Below, piece by piece: positions 22,123-31,200 of a stretch of DNA of 64,000 nucleotides. The translations under genes were made by a program, and so were the position numbers. How positions within the stretch are numbered: the stretch's first letter is position 1; each line of letters opens with the position of its first letter. The stretch is from contig NZ_PJNW01000002.1 in the NCBI RefSeq assembly GCF_002844595.1, positions 1,054,001-1,118,000 on the forward strand. The letters are read 5' to 3'. The notes below the pieces were generated by a model, which worked only from the letters and a program-made list of their open reading frames with translations, did not search any database and was not told where the DNA came from. This DNA is from Pleomorphomonas diazotrophica. Its GTDB lineage: Bacteria; Pseudomonadota; Alphaproteobacteria; Rhizobiales; Pleomorphomonadaceae.

Positions 22123-22255
22123 ACGACTTTAGTATTAGTCACCCTTGGGACGATCACGAAGTCGCGTTCGCTCCGGCTGGGATAGTTGGAAAGTGCGAAT
22201 TCGGTAAAGGTTTGGTTTTTCCTTTTTGCGACTTTCGTCTAGTAAGAGGGCGTCA
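22123..22255 (-). repeat. Candidate phage attL (c-end) with MuA-binding-like repeats
   Basis: Within 115 bp the element AAAGTCG recurs in both orientations: minus strand 22130-22123 (AAAGTCGT) and 22236-22229 (AAAGTCGC), plus strand 22158-22165 (GAAGTCGC) and a looser copy at 22190-22197 (AAAGTGCG). Read from the right, the minus strand would begin TGACGCCCTCTTACTAGACG at 22255, i.e. TG and then a CGAAA-type motif about 20 bp inside, as at Mu attL. The terminus CA at 22254-22255 would be followed by a 5-bp target duplication ACGCT. Confidence 0.5.
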
Positions 22256-22277
22256 ACGCTCCCTTTGAGGTGCCGCC

Positions 22278-23582
22278 ATGCCGGTCGCTATCGATTCCGC
22301 TCTTGATCAAGCCGGCATCGGCCCGTTCCAGCGCCGTCTCCTTGGCATCTTCGGCCTGGTCTGGGCGGCGGATGCCATGCAGGTGTTGGCGGTCGGCTTC
22401 ACGGCCCCGTCGATCGCCGCCAGTTTCGGTCTTTCGGTGCCGGAAGCGCTGCAGACCGGCACCCTGTTCTTCCTGGGCATGATGATCGGCGCGGCCCTGT
22501 TCGGCCGGCTTGCCGACCGCATCGGCCGCCGGCGAGTGTTGCTGGTCACCGTCGCCTGCGACGGCGTCTTCGGCCTTGCCTCGGTGTTCGCGCCGAGTTT
22601 CGAGCTGCTGCTCATCGCCCGCTTTCTGACCGGCGCCGCCGTGGGCGGCACGCTGCCGGTCGATTACGCCATGATGGCGGAGTTCCTGCCGTCGGACCGG
22701 CGCGGACGCTGGCTGGTCATGCTGGAGGCTTTCTGGGCGGTGGGCACGGTCATCGTGGCACTCGCCGCCTGGGCTGCCGCGTCGGCAGGTCTGACGGATG
22801 CCTGGCGGACCATTTTCCTTGTGACGGCCGTCCCGGCGCTGGTCGGCTTCTGGCTTCGCCTGATGGTTCCGGAGTCCCCACTCTATCTGTTGCGCAGGGG
22901 CCGGGGCGATGAGGCACGCGCCGTCATTGACCGGGTTCTGACGGCCAACGGCAAGGCGCCGCTCTCCGGACCACTGGCGTCGGGCGAGGCGCCGCAATCC
23001 GTCCGGCTGCTGTCGCCGGAACTCAGACCGCGAACGCTGCTGATGCTCGCCATCTGGTTCCTGGTGTCGCTCAGTTACTACGGCATCTTCACGTGGATGC
23101 CGGCCCGCCTTGCCGGTGAAGGCTTCGGCTTCGTGCGTGGATATGGCTTCCTGGTCATCGTCGCGCTGGCCCAGCTTCCGGGCTACGCGCTGGCCGCCTG
23201 GGGCGTCGAGCGGGCTGGCCGCAAGCCGACCCTGGTGGCCTTCCTGCTGCTGTCGGCGGCCGGATGCGCGCTGTTCGTGGTGGCCGGCAATGCAACCCTG
23301 GTGGCGACTGCCATCCTGCTGATGAGCTTCTCGCTCCTCGGCACCTGGGGTGCGCTCTACGCCTACACGCCGGAACTCTATCCGACGGCGGCACGGGCGA
23401 GCGGCATGGGCGCCGCCGGCGCCATGGCCCGGCTCGGCGGCCTGTTGGCTCCATCTCTCCTGTCGCTCTTGATCGCGCGCAGCTTCGGCGCAGCGGTGGC
23501 GCTGTTCGCCGTGCTGCTAATTCTCGCCGCCGTGGCAGCGTCGCGGATCGACGCCGAGACCCGACGCCAAGCGCTCGACTGA
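22278..23582 (+). CDS. MFS transporter, sugar/acid-porter type (NiaP/AAHS-like)
   Basis: The 434-aa product has 12 predicted membrane helices and major facilitator motifs: GRLADRIGRRRVLLV between helices 2 and 3 and PESPLYLLRRGRGDEARAVI before the central loop, as in the NiaP/SV2/AAHS group. It probably moves a small organic acid or vitamin by proton symport; the substrate cannot be named. ATG at 22278 has GAGG eight bases upstream. The gene starts only about 22 bp from the inferred prophage edge, so its native promoter has probably been displaced. Confidence 0.85.
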   Translation: MPVAIDSALDQAGIGPFQRRLLGIFGLVWAADAMQVLAVGFTAPSIAASFGLSVPEALQTGTLFFLGMMIGAALFGRLADRIGRRRVLLVTVACDGVFGLASVFAPSFELLLIARFLTGAAVGGTLPVDYAMMAEFLPSDRRGRWLVMLEAFWAVGTVIVALAAWAAASAGLTDAWRTIFLVTAVPALVGFWLRLMVPESPLYLLRRGRGDEARAVIDRVLTANGKAPLSGPLASGEAPQSVRLLSPELRPRTLLMLAIWFLVSLSYYGIFTWMPARLAGEGFGFVRGYGFLVIVALAQLPGYALAAWGVERAGRKPTLVAFLLLSAAGCALFVVAGNATLVATAILLMSFSLLGTWGALYAYTPELYPTAARASGMGAAGAMARLGGLLAPSLLSLLIARSFGAAVALFAVLLILAAVAASRIDAETRRQALD

Positions 23583-23667
23583 TCGATCAGCGACTGCAGA
23601 TGTTTCCCTGCGGCATTCAGTGGCCCGATCTAGTCATCCGGCCCTGAATTGCTGATGACTATCTTCA

Positions 23668-23709
23668 ATTTTCGGTCGAAGTTATCAAAAATGATCATTT
23701 TCGATCAAA
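23668..23709 (+). promoter_or_regulatory. Candidate operator upstream of fucO
   Basis: In the AT-rich 294-bp leader of fucO the direct repeat ATTTTCGRTCRAA occurs at 23668-23680 and 23697-23709, 29 bp apart. A perfect 14-bp palindrome AAAATGATCATTTT overlaps the second copy (23688-23701). TTTTCG repeats of this kind are typical of DeoR-family operators. No regulator gene is adjacent. Confidence 0.45.
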
Positions 23710-23876
23710 TTCTAGGGATTCATGCGAAGTTGTGAGCGCCAAGGCGAGCCAATAGCTTTCAATTTGGTTCAGCCTCGGGCGCCTTCATGTCGAGGGTCAA
23801 TCCTTCGAGGCGACCCAAGCCCTACCCGTCACAGCCATCGACGGGCCGGGAAAAGCGGCCTCAGGAGGAACAGAGC

Positions 23877-25028
23877 ATGGCCCATCGCATGATTCTCAAC
23901 GAGACGTCCTATTTCGGCGCCGGCGCCCGTGCCGAGCTGGTCGGCGAGGTGCAGCGCCGCGGCTACAAGAAGGCGCTGGTCGTCACCGATGCGGTGCTAG
24001 TCAAGGCCGGCACCGTTGCCAAGGTGACCAGCCTCCTGGAGGCCGCCGGCCTCAAATACGAGCTGTTCGACAAGGTGATGCCCAACCCGACCATCGGCGT
24101 CGTCAAGGAGGGCGTTGCCGCCTTCGCGGCGGCCAAAGCCGATTATCTCATCGCCATCGGCGGCGGCTCGCCACAGGATACCGCCAAGGCGATCGGCATC
24201 ATCACCAACAATCCCGAGTTTGCCGACGTACGCAGCCTTGAGGGATTTGCGCCGACCAAGAAGCCGTCGGTGCCGATCATTGCGTTGGCGACCACCGCCG
24301 GCACGGCCGCCGAGGTGACCATCAACTACGTGATCACCGACGAGGAGAAGCGTCGCAAGTTCGTCTGCATCGACCCGCATGACATTCCGGTGGTGGCCAT
24401 CATCGACAGCGAACTCATGGCCACCATGCCGGCACCTCTCAAGGCCGCCACCGGCATGGATGCGCTGACCCACGCCATCGAAGGCTATATCACCAAGGGC
24501 GCCTGGGAGCTCTCCGACGCGCTGCACATCAAGGCGATCGAGATCATCGGCCGCTCGCTGCGCGCCTCCTGCGCCGGTGACGCCAAGGGCGTCGAGGAGA
24601 TGGCGCTCGGCCAGTATGTGGCCGGCATGGGCTTCTCCAACGTTGGCCTCGGCCTGGTCCACTCCATGGCCCATCCGCTCGGCGCCTTCTACAACACGCC
24701 GCACGGCGTCGCCAACGCGGTGCTGCTGCCGACGGTCATGGCCTACAATGCCGACTTCACCGGCGAGAAATACCGGCATATCGCGGCGGCTCTGGGCGTT
24801 GTCGGCACCGAGATCATGCCGATCGCCGAGGTGCGCAAGGCGGCCGTGGCGGCGGTTCAGAAGCTCTCCACCGATGTCGGCATTCCCGCCCGGCTGAGCG
24901 AGGTGGGCGTCAACGCCGGAGACGTTCCGGATCTCGCCAAGGCAGCGCTCGCCGATGTCTGCACCGGCGGCAACCCGCGCGACACAAGCGTTTCCGAGAT
25001 CGAGGCGCTCTACAGGTCCATCCTCTGA
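23877..25028 (+). CDS. fucO: Lactaldehyde reductase (L-1,2-propanediol oxidoreductase)
   Basis: The 383-aa group III iron-dependent alcohol dehydrogenase matches E. coli FucO in length and nearly residue for residue in long stretches. Examples are IAIGGGSPQDTAKAIGII, NYVITDEEKRRKFVCIDPHD and QYVAGMGFSNVGLGLVH. Iron ligands are at D195, H199, H262 and H276, one less than E. coli numbering. It interconverts lactaldehyde and 1,2-propanediol with NADH. Start ATG 23877 has AGGAGGAA upstream; the 30-residue extension is not credible. It stands alone, without fucose or rhamnose genes beside it. Confidence 0.95.
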   Translation: MAHRMILNETSYFGAGARAELVGEVQRRGYKKALVVTDAVLVKAGTVAKVTSLLEAAGLKYELFDKVMPNPTIGVVKEGVAAFAAAKADYLIAIGGGSPQDTAKAIGIITNNPEFADVRSLEGFAPTKKPSVPIIALATTAGTAAEVTINYVITDEEKRRKFVCIDPHDIPVVAIIDSELMATMPAPLKAATGMDALTHAIEGYITKGAWELSDALHIKAIEIIGRSLRASCAGDAKGVEEMALGQYVAGMGFSNVGLGLVHSMAHPLGAFYNTPHGVANAVLLPTVMAYNADFTGEKYRHIAAALGVVGTEIMPIAEVRKAAVAAVQKLSTDVGIPARLSEVGVNAGDVPDLAKAALADVCTGGNPRDTSVSEIEALYRSIL

Positions 25029-25064
25029 GCCCATCGGCCTGCGGACCATATGAAAGACCATTGG

Positions 25065-25084
25065 CGGCGCCCTCCGGGGCGCCG
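25065..25084 (+). terminator. Stem-loop after fucO
   Basis: CGGCGCCC (25065-25072), loop TCCG, GGGCGCCG (25077-25084): a perfect 8-bp GC stem 37 bp after the fucO stop. It is followed by only a weak T-rich stretch, so termination is probable, not certain. Confidence 0.5.
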
Positions 25085-25175
25085 TCTGCGTTTCCGTCTC
25101 CGGACTTTGCGGCGCGACAACGAGAGCGGGCAGCGGGCCCGGTAAGGTGCAATCATCGAACAACGGAGAGCACCG

Positions 25176-25421
25176 ATGTCCCTTGATACGGTCAACCCAA
25201 CTACCACACTGGACGTGCGGCGGCTGCCCTGCGAGCTGCGCCGTGCCACGATCATCGAGAGCTTCGATGCCCTGGAACCCGGGCAATCGATGGAAATCGT
25301 CAACAGCTTCGATCCCGTTCCGCTGCGCCAGCATTTCGAGGAACGCACCCTGGTCGGGTTCGGCTGGGACTATATCGAACAGGGCCCGGAGATCTGGCGC
25401 ATCCGACTGACCCGGAGGTGA
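25176..25421 (+). CDS. DUF2249 protein
   Basis: The 81-aa product fits DUF2249: TLDVRRLPCELRRATIIESF; EPGQSMEIVNSFDPVPLRQH; a C-terminal VGFGWDYIEQGPEIWRIRL. These TusA/SirA-fold proteins often sit beside NO-reductase, NnrS or Fnr-type genes, but their activity is unknown. ATG 25176 has GGAGAG upstream. Only 4 bp separate it from the next gene, so they form an operon with the membrane protein that follows. Confidence 0.85.
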   Translation: MSLDTVNPTTTLDVRRLPCELRRATIIESFDALEPGQSMEIVNSFDPVPLRQHFEERTLVGFGWDYIEQGPEIWRIRLTRR

Positions 25422-25425
25422 GATC

Positions 25426-25776
25426 ATGAAGCCGCAGATCCTCGCCGCTCTTGCGACGGTCGACGATCCCGAGCTCGGCATCGACATCGTCGCGCTGGGT
25501 CTCGTCCGCCGCCTCGATATCGGCGACGGCACCGTCCATGTCGAGCTGATGATGACGACGCCTACCTGCCCGCTGGGCAGCCTCATCGGCGAGAATGCCC
25601 GCGCCGCGGTGGAAAAGGCCCTAGGCGCCGGATGGACAGTAACCGTCGCGATCGACAAGGCAGCCGTCTGGTCGCCGGAACTTGCCGATCCCGCCGTCCG
25701 CTCGCGCTTCGAGCGCCAGCCCTCGCGCTTCGAGGCGGCCGTGTCGAAGCTCGCCGCCGGCCTTTTCGGTCGCTGA
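25426..25776 (+). CDS. MIP18/DUF59-family protein (iron-sulfur assembly type)
   Basis: The 116-aa product carries the DUF59 pattern: ILAALATVDDPELGIDIVAL then GLVRRLDI, and the TTPTCPLGSLIGENARAAV segment with the conserved reactive Cys in TPTCPL. SufT, PaaD and Cia2-like members help place Fe-S clusters. With DUF2249 and a NnrS-like membrane protein it looks like an accessory module for a metalloprotein, perhaps linked to NO or oxygen stress. Confidence 0.85.
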   Translation: MKPQILAALATVDDPELGIDIVALGLVRRLDIGDGTVHVELMMTTPTCPLGSLIGENARAAVEKALGAGWTVTVAIDKAAVWSPELADPAVRSRFERQPSRFEAAVSKLAAGLFGR

Positions 25777-25825
25777 AAAGCCGACGAGACCCAATATCCA
25801 TTCCGAGTCTTCTGCGGAGCTCCAA

Positions 25826-26893
25826 ATGAAACTCACCCCGTTTCTCCGCATCGCCCTGGCCGTGACCGCAGCGGCTTCGCTGGTCGCCGGCCTCACCGGT
25901 GGCCTTGCCCGGTTGGGCGTGGTTGCGCCGGTCGGCGATACCGCGGACATGCACGGGGCGATCATGGCCTCGGGCTTCTTCGGCACGTTGATTTCGCTGG
26001 AGCGCGCCGTCGCCGATGGCCGCCTCGCGGCGCTCCTGGTCCCGGCCGTATCGGCGGCGGGCGGCATTCTGCTGCTCTTCGGTTATGCCGAGGCAACCGC
26101 GCCGCTGTTTCTAGTCGCCGGTCTGGGTTTGACGCTGTTGACCGGCCTTGCCGCCTGGAAGCTACCAACCCTGTTCACCGGGCTGATGACGGCCGGCGCC
26201 GCCCTGTGGCCGCTCGGAACCCTGTTCTGGATGTCCGACCGCACATTGCCGGAGGTGGGCTATGTCTGGCTCGGATTCCTGATCCTGACCGTCGTCGCCG
26301 AACGGATCGAACTGTCGCGGCTCCTCAGGCCGACGCTGGCGGCTCGTGGTCTGCTCGTCCTTCTCGTCATCCTGTTTGCGCTGGCGCTCGGGTTGGGGCA
26401 GCCGTGGAACGGCTCGGCGCTTCTCTCCGTCACGCTCGCCGGCATCGCGCTTTGGCTTCTCAGGGAAGACATCGCGCTCCGCACCGTGCGCACCACGGGC
26501 TTTGCGCGCTTCTCCGCCCTGCTGTTGATCTCAGGTTACGGCTGGCTGATCGTCGCCGCCGCGAGCCTCTACCTGCTGCCGCCGGGCGAGGCGGTCTACG
26601 GCCATGACGCGGCTATCCATGCCATCGCCGTCGGCTTCATCCTGTCGATGGTGTTCGCCCACGCGCCGATCATCCTGCCAGCCGTCACCGGAGCCCCGGT
26701 CCGATACGTGCCGGTTCTCTACCTGCCGGCGGCCTTGCTCCAGATCGCGATCGGCCTGCGCATCGTCTTCGATGCCGTGGAGGCGACCGAATACTTGCAT
26801 TGCCCGGCGTGGCTGACCATCGCCGCCATCGTGGCCTATGTTGCACTGCTGCTCGGTACCATGGTGGTCAGACCCAAAGCGGCGACCGCCTGA
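25826..26893 (+). CDS. Polytopic membrane protein, NnrS-like
   Basis: The 355-aa product is almost entirely hydrophobic, with 10-12 predicted helices. Conserved histidines lie at helix starts (DTADMHGAIMASGFFGTLIS near residue 40; YGHDAAIHAIAVGFILSMV then FAHAPIILPAV near 265-290). This His pattern resembles NnrS and the haem-copper-oxidase-like fold, suggesting a haem or metal-binding membrane protein. NnrS relieves NO-related stress; this link is inferred. Start ATG 25826 has GCGGAG upstream; the long frame upstream overlaps the MIP18 gene and is not used. Confidence 0.7.
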   Translation: MKLTPFLRIALAVTAAASLVAGLTGGLARLGVVAPVGDTADMHGAIMASGFFGTLISLERAVADGRLAALLVPAVSAAGGILLLFGYAEATAPLFLVAGLGLTLLTGLAAWKLPTLFTGLMTAGAALWPLGTLFWMSDRTLPEVGYVWLGFLILTVVAERIELSRLLRPTLAARGLLVLLVILFALALGLGQPWNGSALLSVTLAGIALWLLREDIALRTVRTTGFARFSALLLISGYGWLIVAAASLYLLPPGEAVYGHDAAIHAIAVGFILSMVFAHAPIILPAVTGAPVRYVPVLYLPAALLQIAIGLRIVFDAVEATEYLHCPAWLTIAAIVAYVALLLGTMVVRPKAATA

Positions 26894-26900
26894 AACCCCC

Positions 26901-28109
26901 TCAACTCGCCTTGAGCCAGTTTTCCATCAACCGATCATGCAGCGTCGAAGACGCGCGATAGGCGCGGCAGCGGTTGCGGCCGACGCGCTTGGCCTCGGTC
27001 AATGCCACGCCGGCGGCCATCATCAACGGTTCTATATCGGGGCCGACGTCAGCCACCGCGGCGACGCCGGCGCTGGTCGTCAGCGGAATATACTCGCCGC
27101 TTTCGGAGATCAGCCTCAGTTCCTCGGTTCGCCGGCAAAGATACTCGGCAATCGACAGGCCGACGTCGAGCCGGATCGAAGGCATGAACAGCGCAAACTC
27201 CTCGTCACCGACACGGGCGACGATGTCGGGCGGCCGCACCTCTCGATGCAGCACTTGCGCGAAAGCCTTCAAGGCCCGATCCCCTTCCTCCCGACCGAAG
27301 CGATCGTTGACCAGGCGGAAATGATCGAGATCGAACACCATCAGCACACCGCGATCGCCGCCGCCCTGCAGCAGTGCCTCGGCGGCACAAAAGAACGCCG
27401 TCCGGTTCGGCAAGCCGGTGAGAGCATCCATCTCGGCGGCTCTCCGATGCAAGCGAGCGTCGCGCTGGGCGAGGAGCGTCAGCATGGCGACCACCAGGAA
27501 CAGCGTGAACAGCAGCGCTTCGACGACGCCGGCGACGAACAGCGGCGACTGATCGAAGCTGCCGCCGAAGCCCATTTCCGGAGCGAAGATCAATAGCGGC
27601 ACCCGGAGCCCATAAATCGCCCCATGAACGGCGAACAGAACGGCCGTCGGCAGCCGGGCCGGCAACGGCTCGATCCGGCGCCGCTGCAAGAGCTTTATGG
27701 CGATCGCTAGGGAATAGACCGCCATGACGGATGCGGCCAGCGCACCGTGCAGTTCCGGCTCGTCGCGCAGGAAGGGAAGCGCCACGAACGGCAGCCAGGC
27801 GACCGCGCCCAGCAGCGCCTTCCAGAGGACCGGCCGGCAGCCCTCGAAAAGCTGGAAGCCGAGCCAGATCAGGCCGTAGGCGAAGGCCAGCATGGCATTG
27901 CCGAACAGAACCGAGGTCCAGTCCGGCACCACCGGACGCACGAGATAGAAGGCACAGGCGACGGCGCCGAACCACGGGGACGCGGCCCAGATGCCCAGCG
28001 CAACCTTGCGGCGCTCCGTCAGCCAGATGAAACCAAAGGCCGTGCCGGCCGTCGCGCCGCCCAACACGCCCATCAACAATAAGGTTGAAACGCTGACCAG
28101 ATCGCTCAT
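26901..28109 (-). CDS. Membrane GGDEF protein with degenerate active site and intact I-site
   Basis: The 402-aa product has an N-terminal sensor of about seven membrane helices (residues 5-212) and a C-terminal GGDEF domain (from MDALTGLPNRTAFF). The signature reads VARVGDEEFALF: GDEEF (301-305) replaces GG(D/E)EF, so the second glycine that contacts GTP is lost. RPPD (292-295), five residues before it, is a proper RxxD inhibitory site. It may therefore be a weak cyclase or a c-di-GMP receptor. Start ATG 28109 has TGGAGG upstream. It is a paralogue of the GGDEF protein beyond mfd. Confidence 0.85.
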   Translation of the reverse strand: MSDLVSVSTLLLMGVLGGATAGTAFGFIWLTERRKVALGIWAASPWFGAVACAFYLVRPVVPDWTSVLFGNAMLAFAYGLIWLGFQLFEGCRPVLWKALLGAVAWLPFVALPFLRDEPELHGALAASVMAVYSLAIAIKLLQRRRIEPLPARLPTAVLFAVHGAIYGLRVPLLIFAPEMGFGGSFDQSPLFVAGVVEALLFTLFLVVAMLTLLAQRDARLHRRAAEMDALTGLPNRTAFFCAAEALLQGGGDRGVLMVFDLDHFRLVNDRFGREEGDRALKAFAQVLHREVRPPDIVARVGDEEFALFMPSIRLDVGLSIAEYLCRRTEELRLISESGEYIPLTTSAGVAAVADVGPDIEPLMMAAGVALTEAKRVGRNRCRAYRASSTLHDRLMENWLKAS

Positions 28110-28235
28110 GACGACCTCCACGCTTTGGTATCGCGGGGTCACCTCACTCAGGAAGAGCTATTCCAATACTCAATTGTGTCAGAAAAGTGTGAATTTCTGG
28201 GCGCAAATCCAAGAATTTCCAAATTTCCGGCAGGT

Positions 28236-31200
28236 TTAGCGCCACCCTTTTCCTTTGAGCGACGTCAGCGAGGGATATCGTCCCTTCGGCACCGGCGCGG
28301 GAGGCGGTGGGGGCGGCGTCGGCTTGAGCTTCAGCTTCTGCGGCTCGATGGGCGCAAGCGTCTTGGATGCGCCGGATTTTGCGTCCTCGACCATGCGGAC
28401 GAGCTTCAGCAAAACGGCCGCGGTGCCCTTAAGCCGCTGCTCGGCTTCGGGCCAATCGCGGGTGAGCACGATCTTCTGGTCCGGCCGTATCTTGGCCAGC
28501 GATCCCTGCTCGCCAATGTATTGAACCAGCGCCGCCGGGTTCTCGAACTTGCCGTCGCGGAAAGACAGAACAAGCCCCTTCGGGCCGGCGTCGATCTTCT
28601 CGATGTTGGCCTTGCGGCACAAACTCTTGATGGTGATGGTCTTGAGGAGATGCTCGACCTCCTCCGGCAGCGGGCCGAAGCGGTCGATCAGCTCGGCGCC
28701 GAAGGCGTCGATCGAGCCGCCATCCTCCAGCTCGGCAAGGCGCCGGTACAGACCGAGGCGAAGTTGCAGGTCGGGCACATAATGGTCGGGGATCATCACC
28801 GGCGTACCGAGCGTGATCTGAGGCGACCACTGGTCCTCGGCAACTTCGTCGACGATGCCGGCCTTGAGCTGGGCGACCGCCTCTTCCAGCATCTGCTGAT
28901 AGAGCTCATAGCCGACCTCGCGGATGTGGCCGGATTGTTCCTCACCAAGCAGGTTGCCGGCACCGCGCAAGTCGAGGTCGTGGCTTGCCAACTGGAAGCC
29001 GGCGCCGAGCGTGTCGAGCGACTGCAACACCTTGAGCCGGCGGTCGGCAACCGCGTTGACCCGGTTTTCCGGCGGCGTCGTGAAGATGGCGTAAGCGCGT
29101 GTCTTGGAGCGGCCGACACGCCCTTTGAGCTGGTAGAGCTGGGCGAGGCCGAACATGTCGGCGCGGTGGATGATCAGCGTGTTGGCTGTGGGAATGTCGA
29201 GGCCGGATTCGACGATGGTGGTCGACAGCAGCACGTCATACTGGCCTTCGTAGAAGGCGTTCATGATGTCCTCGAGCTGCGTCGCGGCCATCTGCCCGTG
29301 GGCTACGGCCACCTTCACCTCCGGCACGTGCTTTTCCAAGAACTCGTGCTGGCTGGCGAGGTCTGCGACGCGCGGGCAGACGTAGAACACCTGCCCTCCC
29401 CGGTATTTCTCCCTGAGGATTGCCTCGCGGACGATCAGCGGGTCGAAGGGCGTCACGAAGGTGCGCACTGCCAGGCGATCGACCGGCGGCGTAGCAATCA
29501 GCGACAGTTCGCGGACGCCGGTCAGCGCCAGTTGCAGCGTGCGCGGAATGGGCGTGGCGCTGAGCGTCAACACATGCACATCGGACTTGAGCTCCTTCAG
29601 CCGTTCCTTGTGCTTGACGCCGAAATGCTGCTCCTCGTCGATGATCAGCAGGCCGAGATCCTTGAACTCAATGCCCTTGGCGAGAAGCGCGTGGGTGCCC
29701 ACCGCAACGTCCACCGTGCCGTCGGCAAGGCCCGCTTTGGTGGCGGCGAGATCCTTGGACGGCACGAGGCGCGAGGCCTGCCGCACCTGGATCGGCAAGC
29801 CCTTGAATCGCTCCTGGAACGTGCGGAAATGCTGGCGCGACAGGAGCGTCGTGGGTACGACGACGGCCACCTGCTTGCCGCTCATCGCCGCGAGGAAAGC
29901 GGCACGCAGGGCCACTTCCGTCTTGCCGAAGCCGACGTCGCCACAGACGAGGCGATCCATGGGCCGGCCGGATGACAGGTCGCCGGCCACCGCCTCGATG
30001 GCTGTAAGCTGATCCTCCGTCTCGTCATAGGGGAAGCGGGCGGCGAAATCGTCGTAGAGACCCTCGGGCGGCGACAGCACCGGCGCGGTCTTGAGAAGAC
30101 GAGCGGCCGCTGTCTTGATCAGCTCGTCGGCGATCTCGCGGATGCGCTTCTTCAGCCGGGCCTTGCGCGCCTGCCAGGCGCCGCCACCCAGCTTGTCGAG
30201 CTGAGCCTCGGCATCGTCGGAGCCGTAGCGGCTCAGAAGCTCGATGTTTTCGACCGGCAGGAACAGCTTGTCGCCGCCGGCGTAGACGATCTCCAGGCAG
30301 TCGTGCGGGGCACCCGCCGCCTCGATGGTCTTGAGGCCGACGAAACGGCCGATGCCGTGATCGACGTGGACGACCAGATCGCCTTCGGCAAGGCTGGTCG
30401 CCTCCTTGATGAAGTTCTCCGCCTTCTTTCGGCTCTTGGCGCCGCGCACCAGGCGGTCGCCCAGAACATCCTGTTCGGCGATGACCACGAAGCCCGGCAC
30501 CTCGAAGCCGGTCTCGATGCCGAGGATGGCGAGCGGAAGCACGCCGGCCGGCGCCTTGAGCGCCGCATCGAGATGGGCCACAAGCTCGGTCGCCTGCCCC
30601 CCGTGATCGCGGATGACCTGTGCCAGACGATCGCGTGAGCCTTCCGACCAGCAGGCGAGGATCACCCGGCGCTTTTCCGCGGCCAGCGACGCGATATGCT
30701 TCACCAACGCGTCGAAGATATTGACGTCGCCGGCCGCCCGCTCGGCCGCGAAGGAACGGCCGGTCTTGCCGCCGAAATCCACCAGTTTGACCGAGGATTG
30801 TTCAGGCCGGTTGAACGGTGTCAGACGGGCAACGGCGCGCCGGGCTAGAAGACCCTGCAACTCGCTCTCGGCGAGGTAGAGCGTGGTCGGCGGCATCGGC
30901 TTGTAGGGAGCGCCGGAGCCACCCGTCTTCAGGGTGTCGAGGCGGGCTTCGTAGTGATCGGCAACCGCGGTCAGGCGTTCGTTGATCGCCTCGTCAACCA
31001 GCGGGTCGACCATGACCGGCGCATCGCCGGTATAATCGAACAGTGTGCCGAGCCGCTCGTGGAACAGCGGCAGCCAATGCTCGATGCCGGCGTAGCGTCG
31101 TCCTTCGCTCACCGCCTCATACATCGGATCGCCCGACGTGGCGGCGCCGAAGGCGGCAACATAGCCCTGCCGGAACCGCTTGATCGAGGCCGGCGTGATC

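Larger units (their letters stand above)
1..22255 (-). mobile_element. Mu-like transposable prophage, c-end present, late end outside the window
   Basis: The block carries the diagnostic set of a transposable (Mu-type) phage in Mu order, read right to left: S24 repressor, Ner, MuA-type DDE transposase, MuB-type ATPase, Gam, GemA, Mor, lysis genes, then gp27 to gp30 head genes. There is no tyrosine or serine integrase, and no tRNA target. Most genes are minus-strand; the repressor, its downstream gene and one small gene at 19036 are plus-strand. The right boundary is inferred from a cluster of AAAGTCG-type repeats and a CA dinucleotide at 22254-22255, just before an unrelated MFS gene. Tail genes and the other end must lie to the left of base 1. 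The module is certain; the exact right edge is an inference. Confidence 0.93.
21708..22277. other. Non-coding interval spanning the phage c-end
   Basis: About 570 bp without a confident gene. It holds a possible 50-codon minus-strand gene (21920-22072) and an AT-richer part from about 22100 with repeated AAAGTCG-type motifs. It ends in the candidate prophage terminus and the ribosome-binding site (GAGG, 22267-22270) of the MFS gene. Confidence 0.6.

Noticed and set aside
1-22255. Interpretation as a lambdoid or integrase-type prophage
   Set aside because: No integrase or tRNA attachment site; transposase, MuB-type ATPase, Gam, GemA and Mor show a Mu-type phage.
23997-25658. A 553-codon minus-strand frame opposite fucO and the DUF2249/MIP18 genes
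   Set aside because: His/Gly/Arg-rich shadow; fucO on the plus strand is unmistakable.
28125-29975. A 616-codon open frame on the plus strand opposite mfd
   Set aside because: It is antisense shadow of a GC-rich conserved gene; its product is Arg/Gln/His-rich with no domain, while the minus strand encodes all Mfd motifs.
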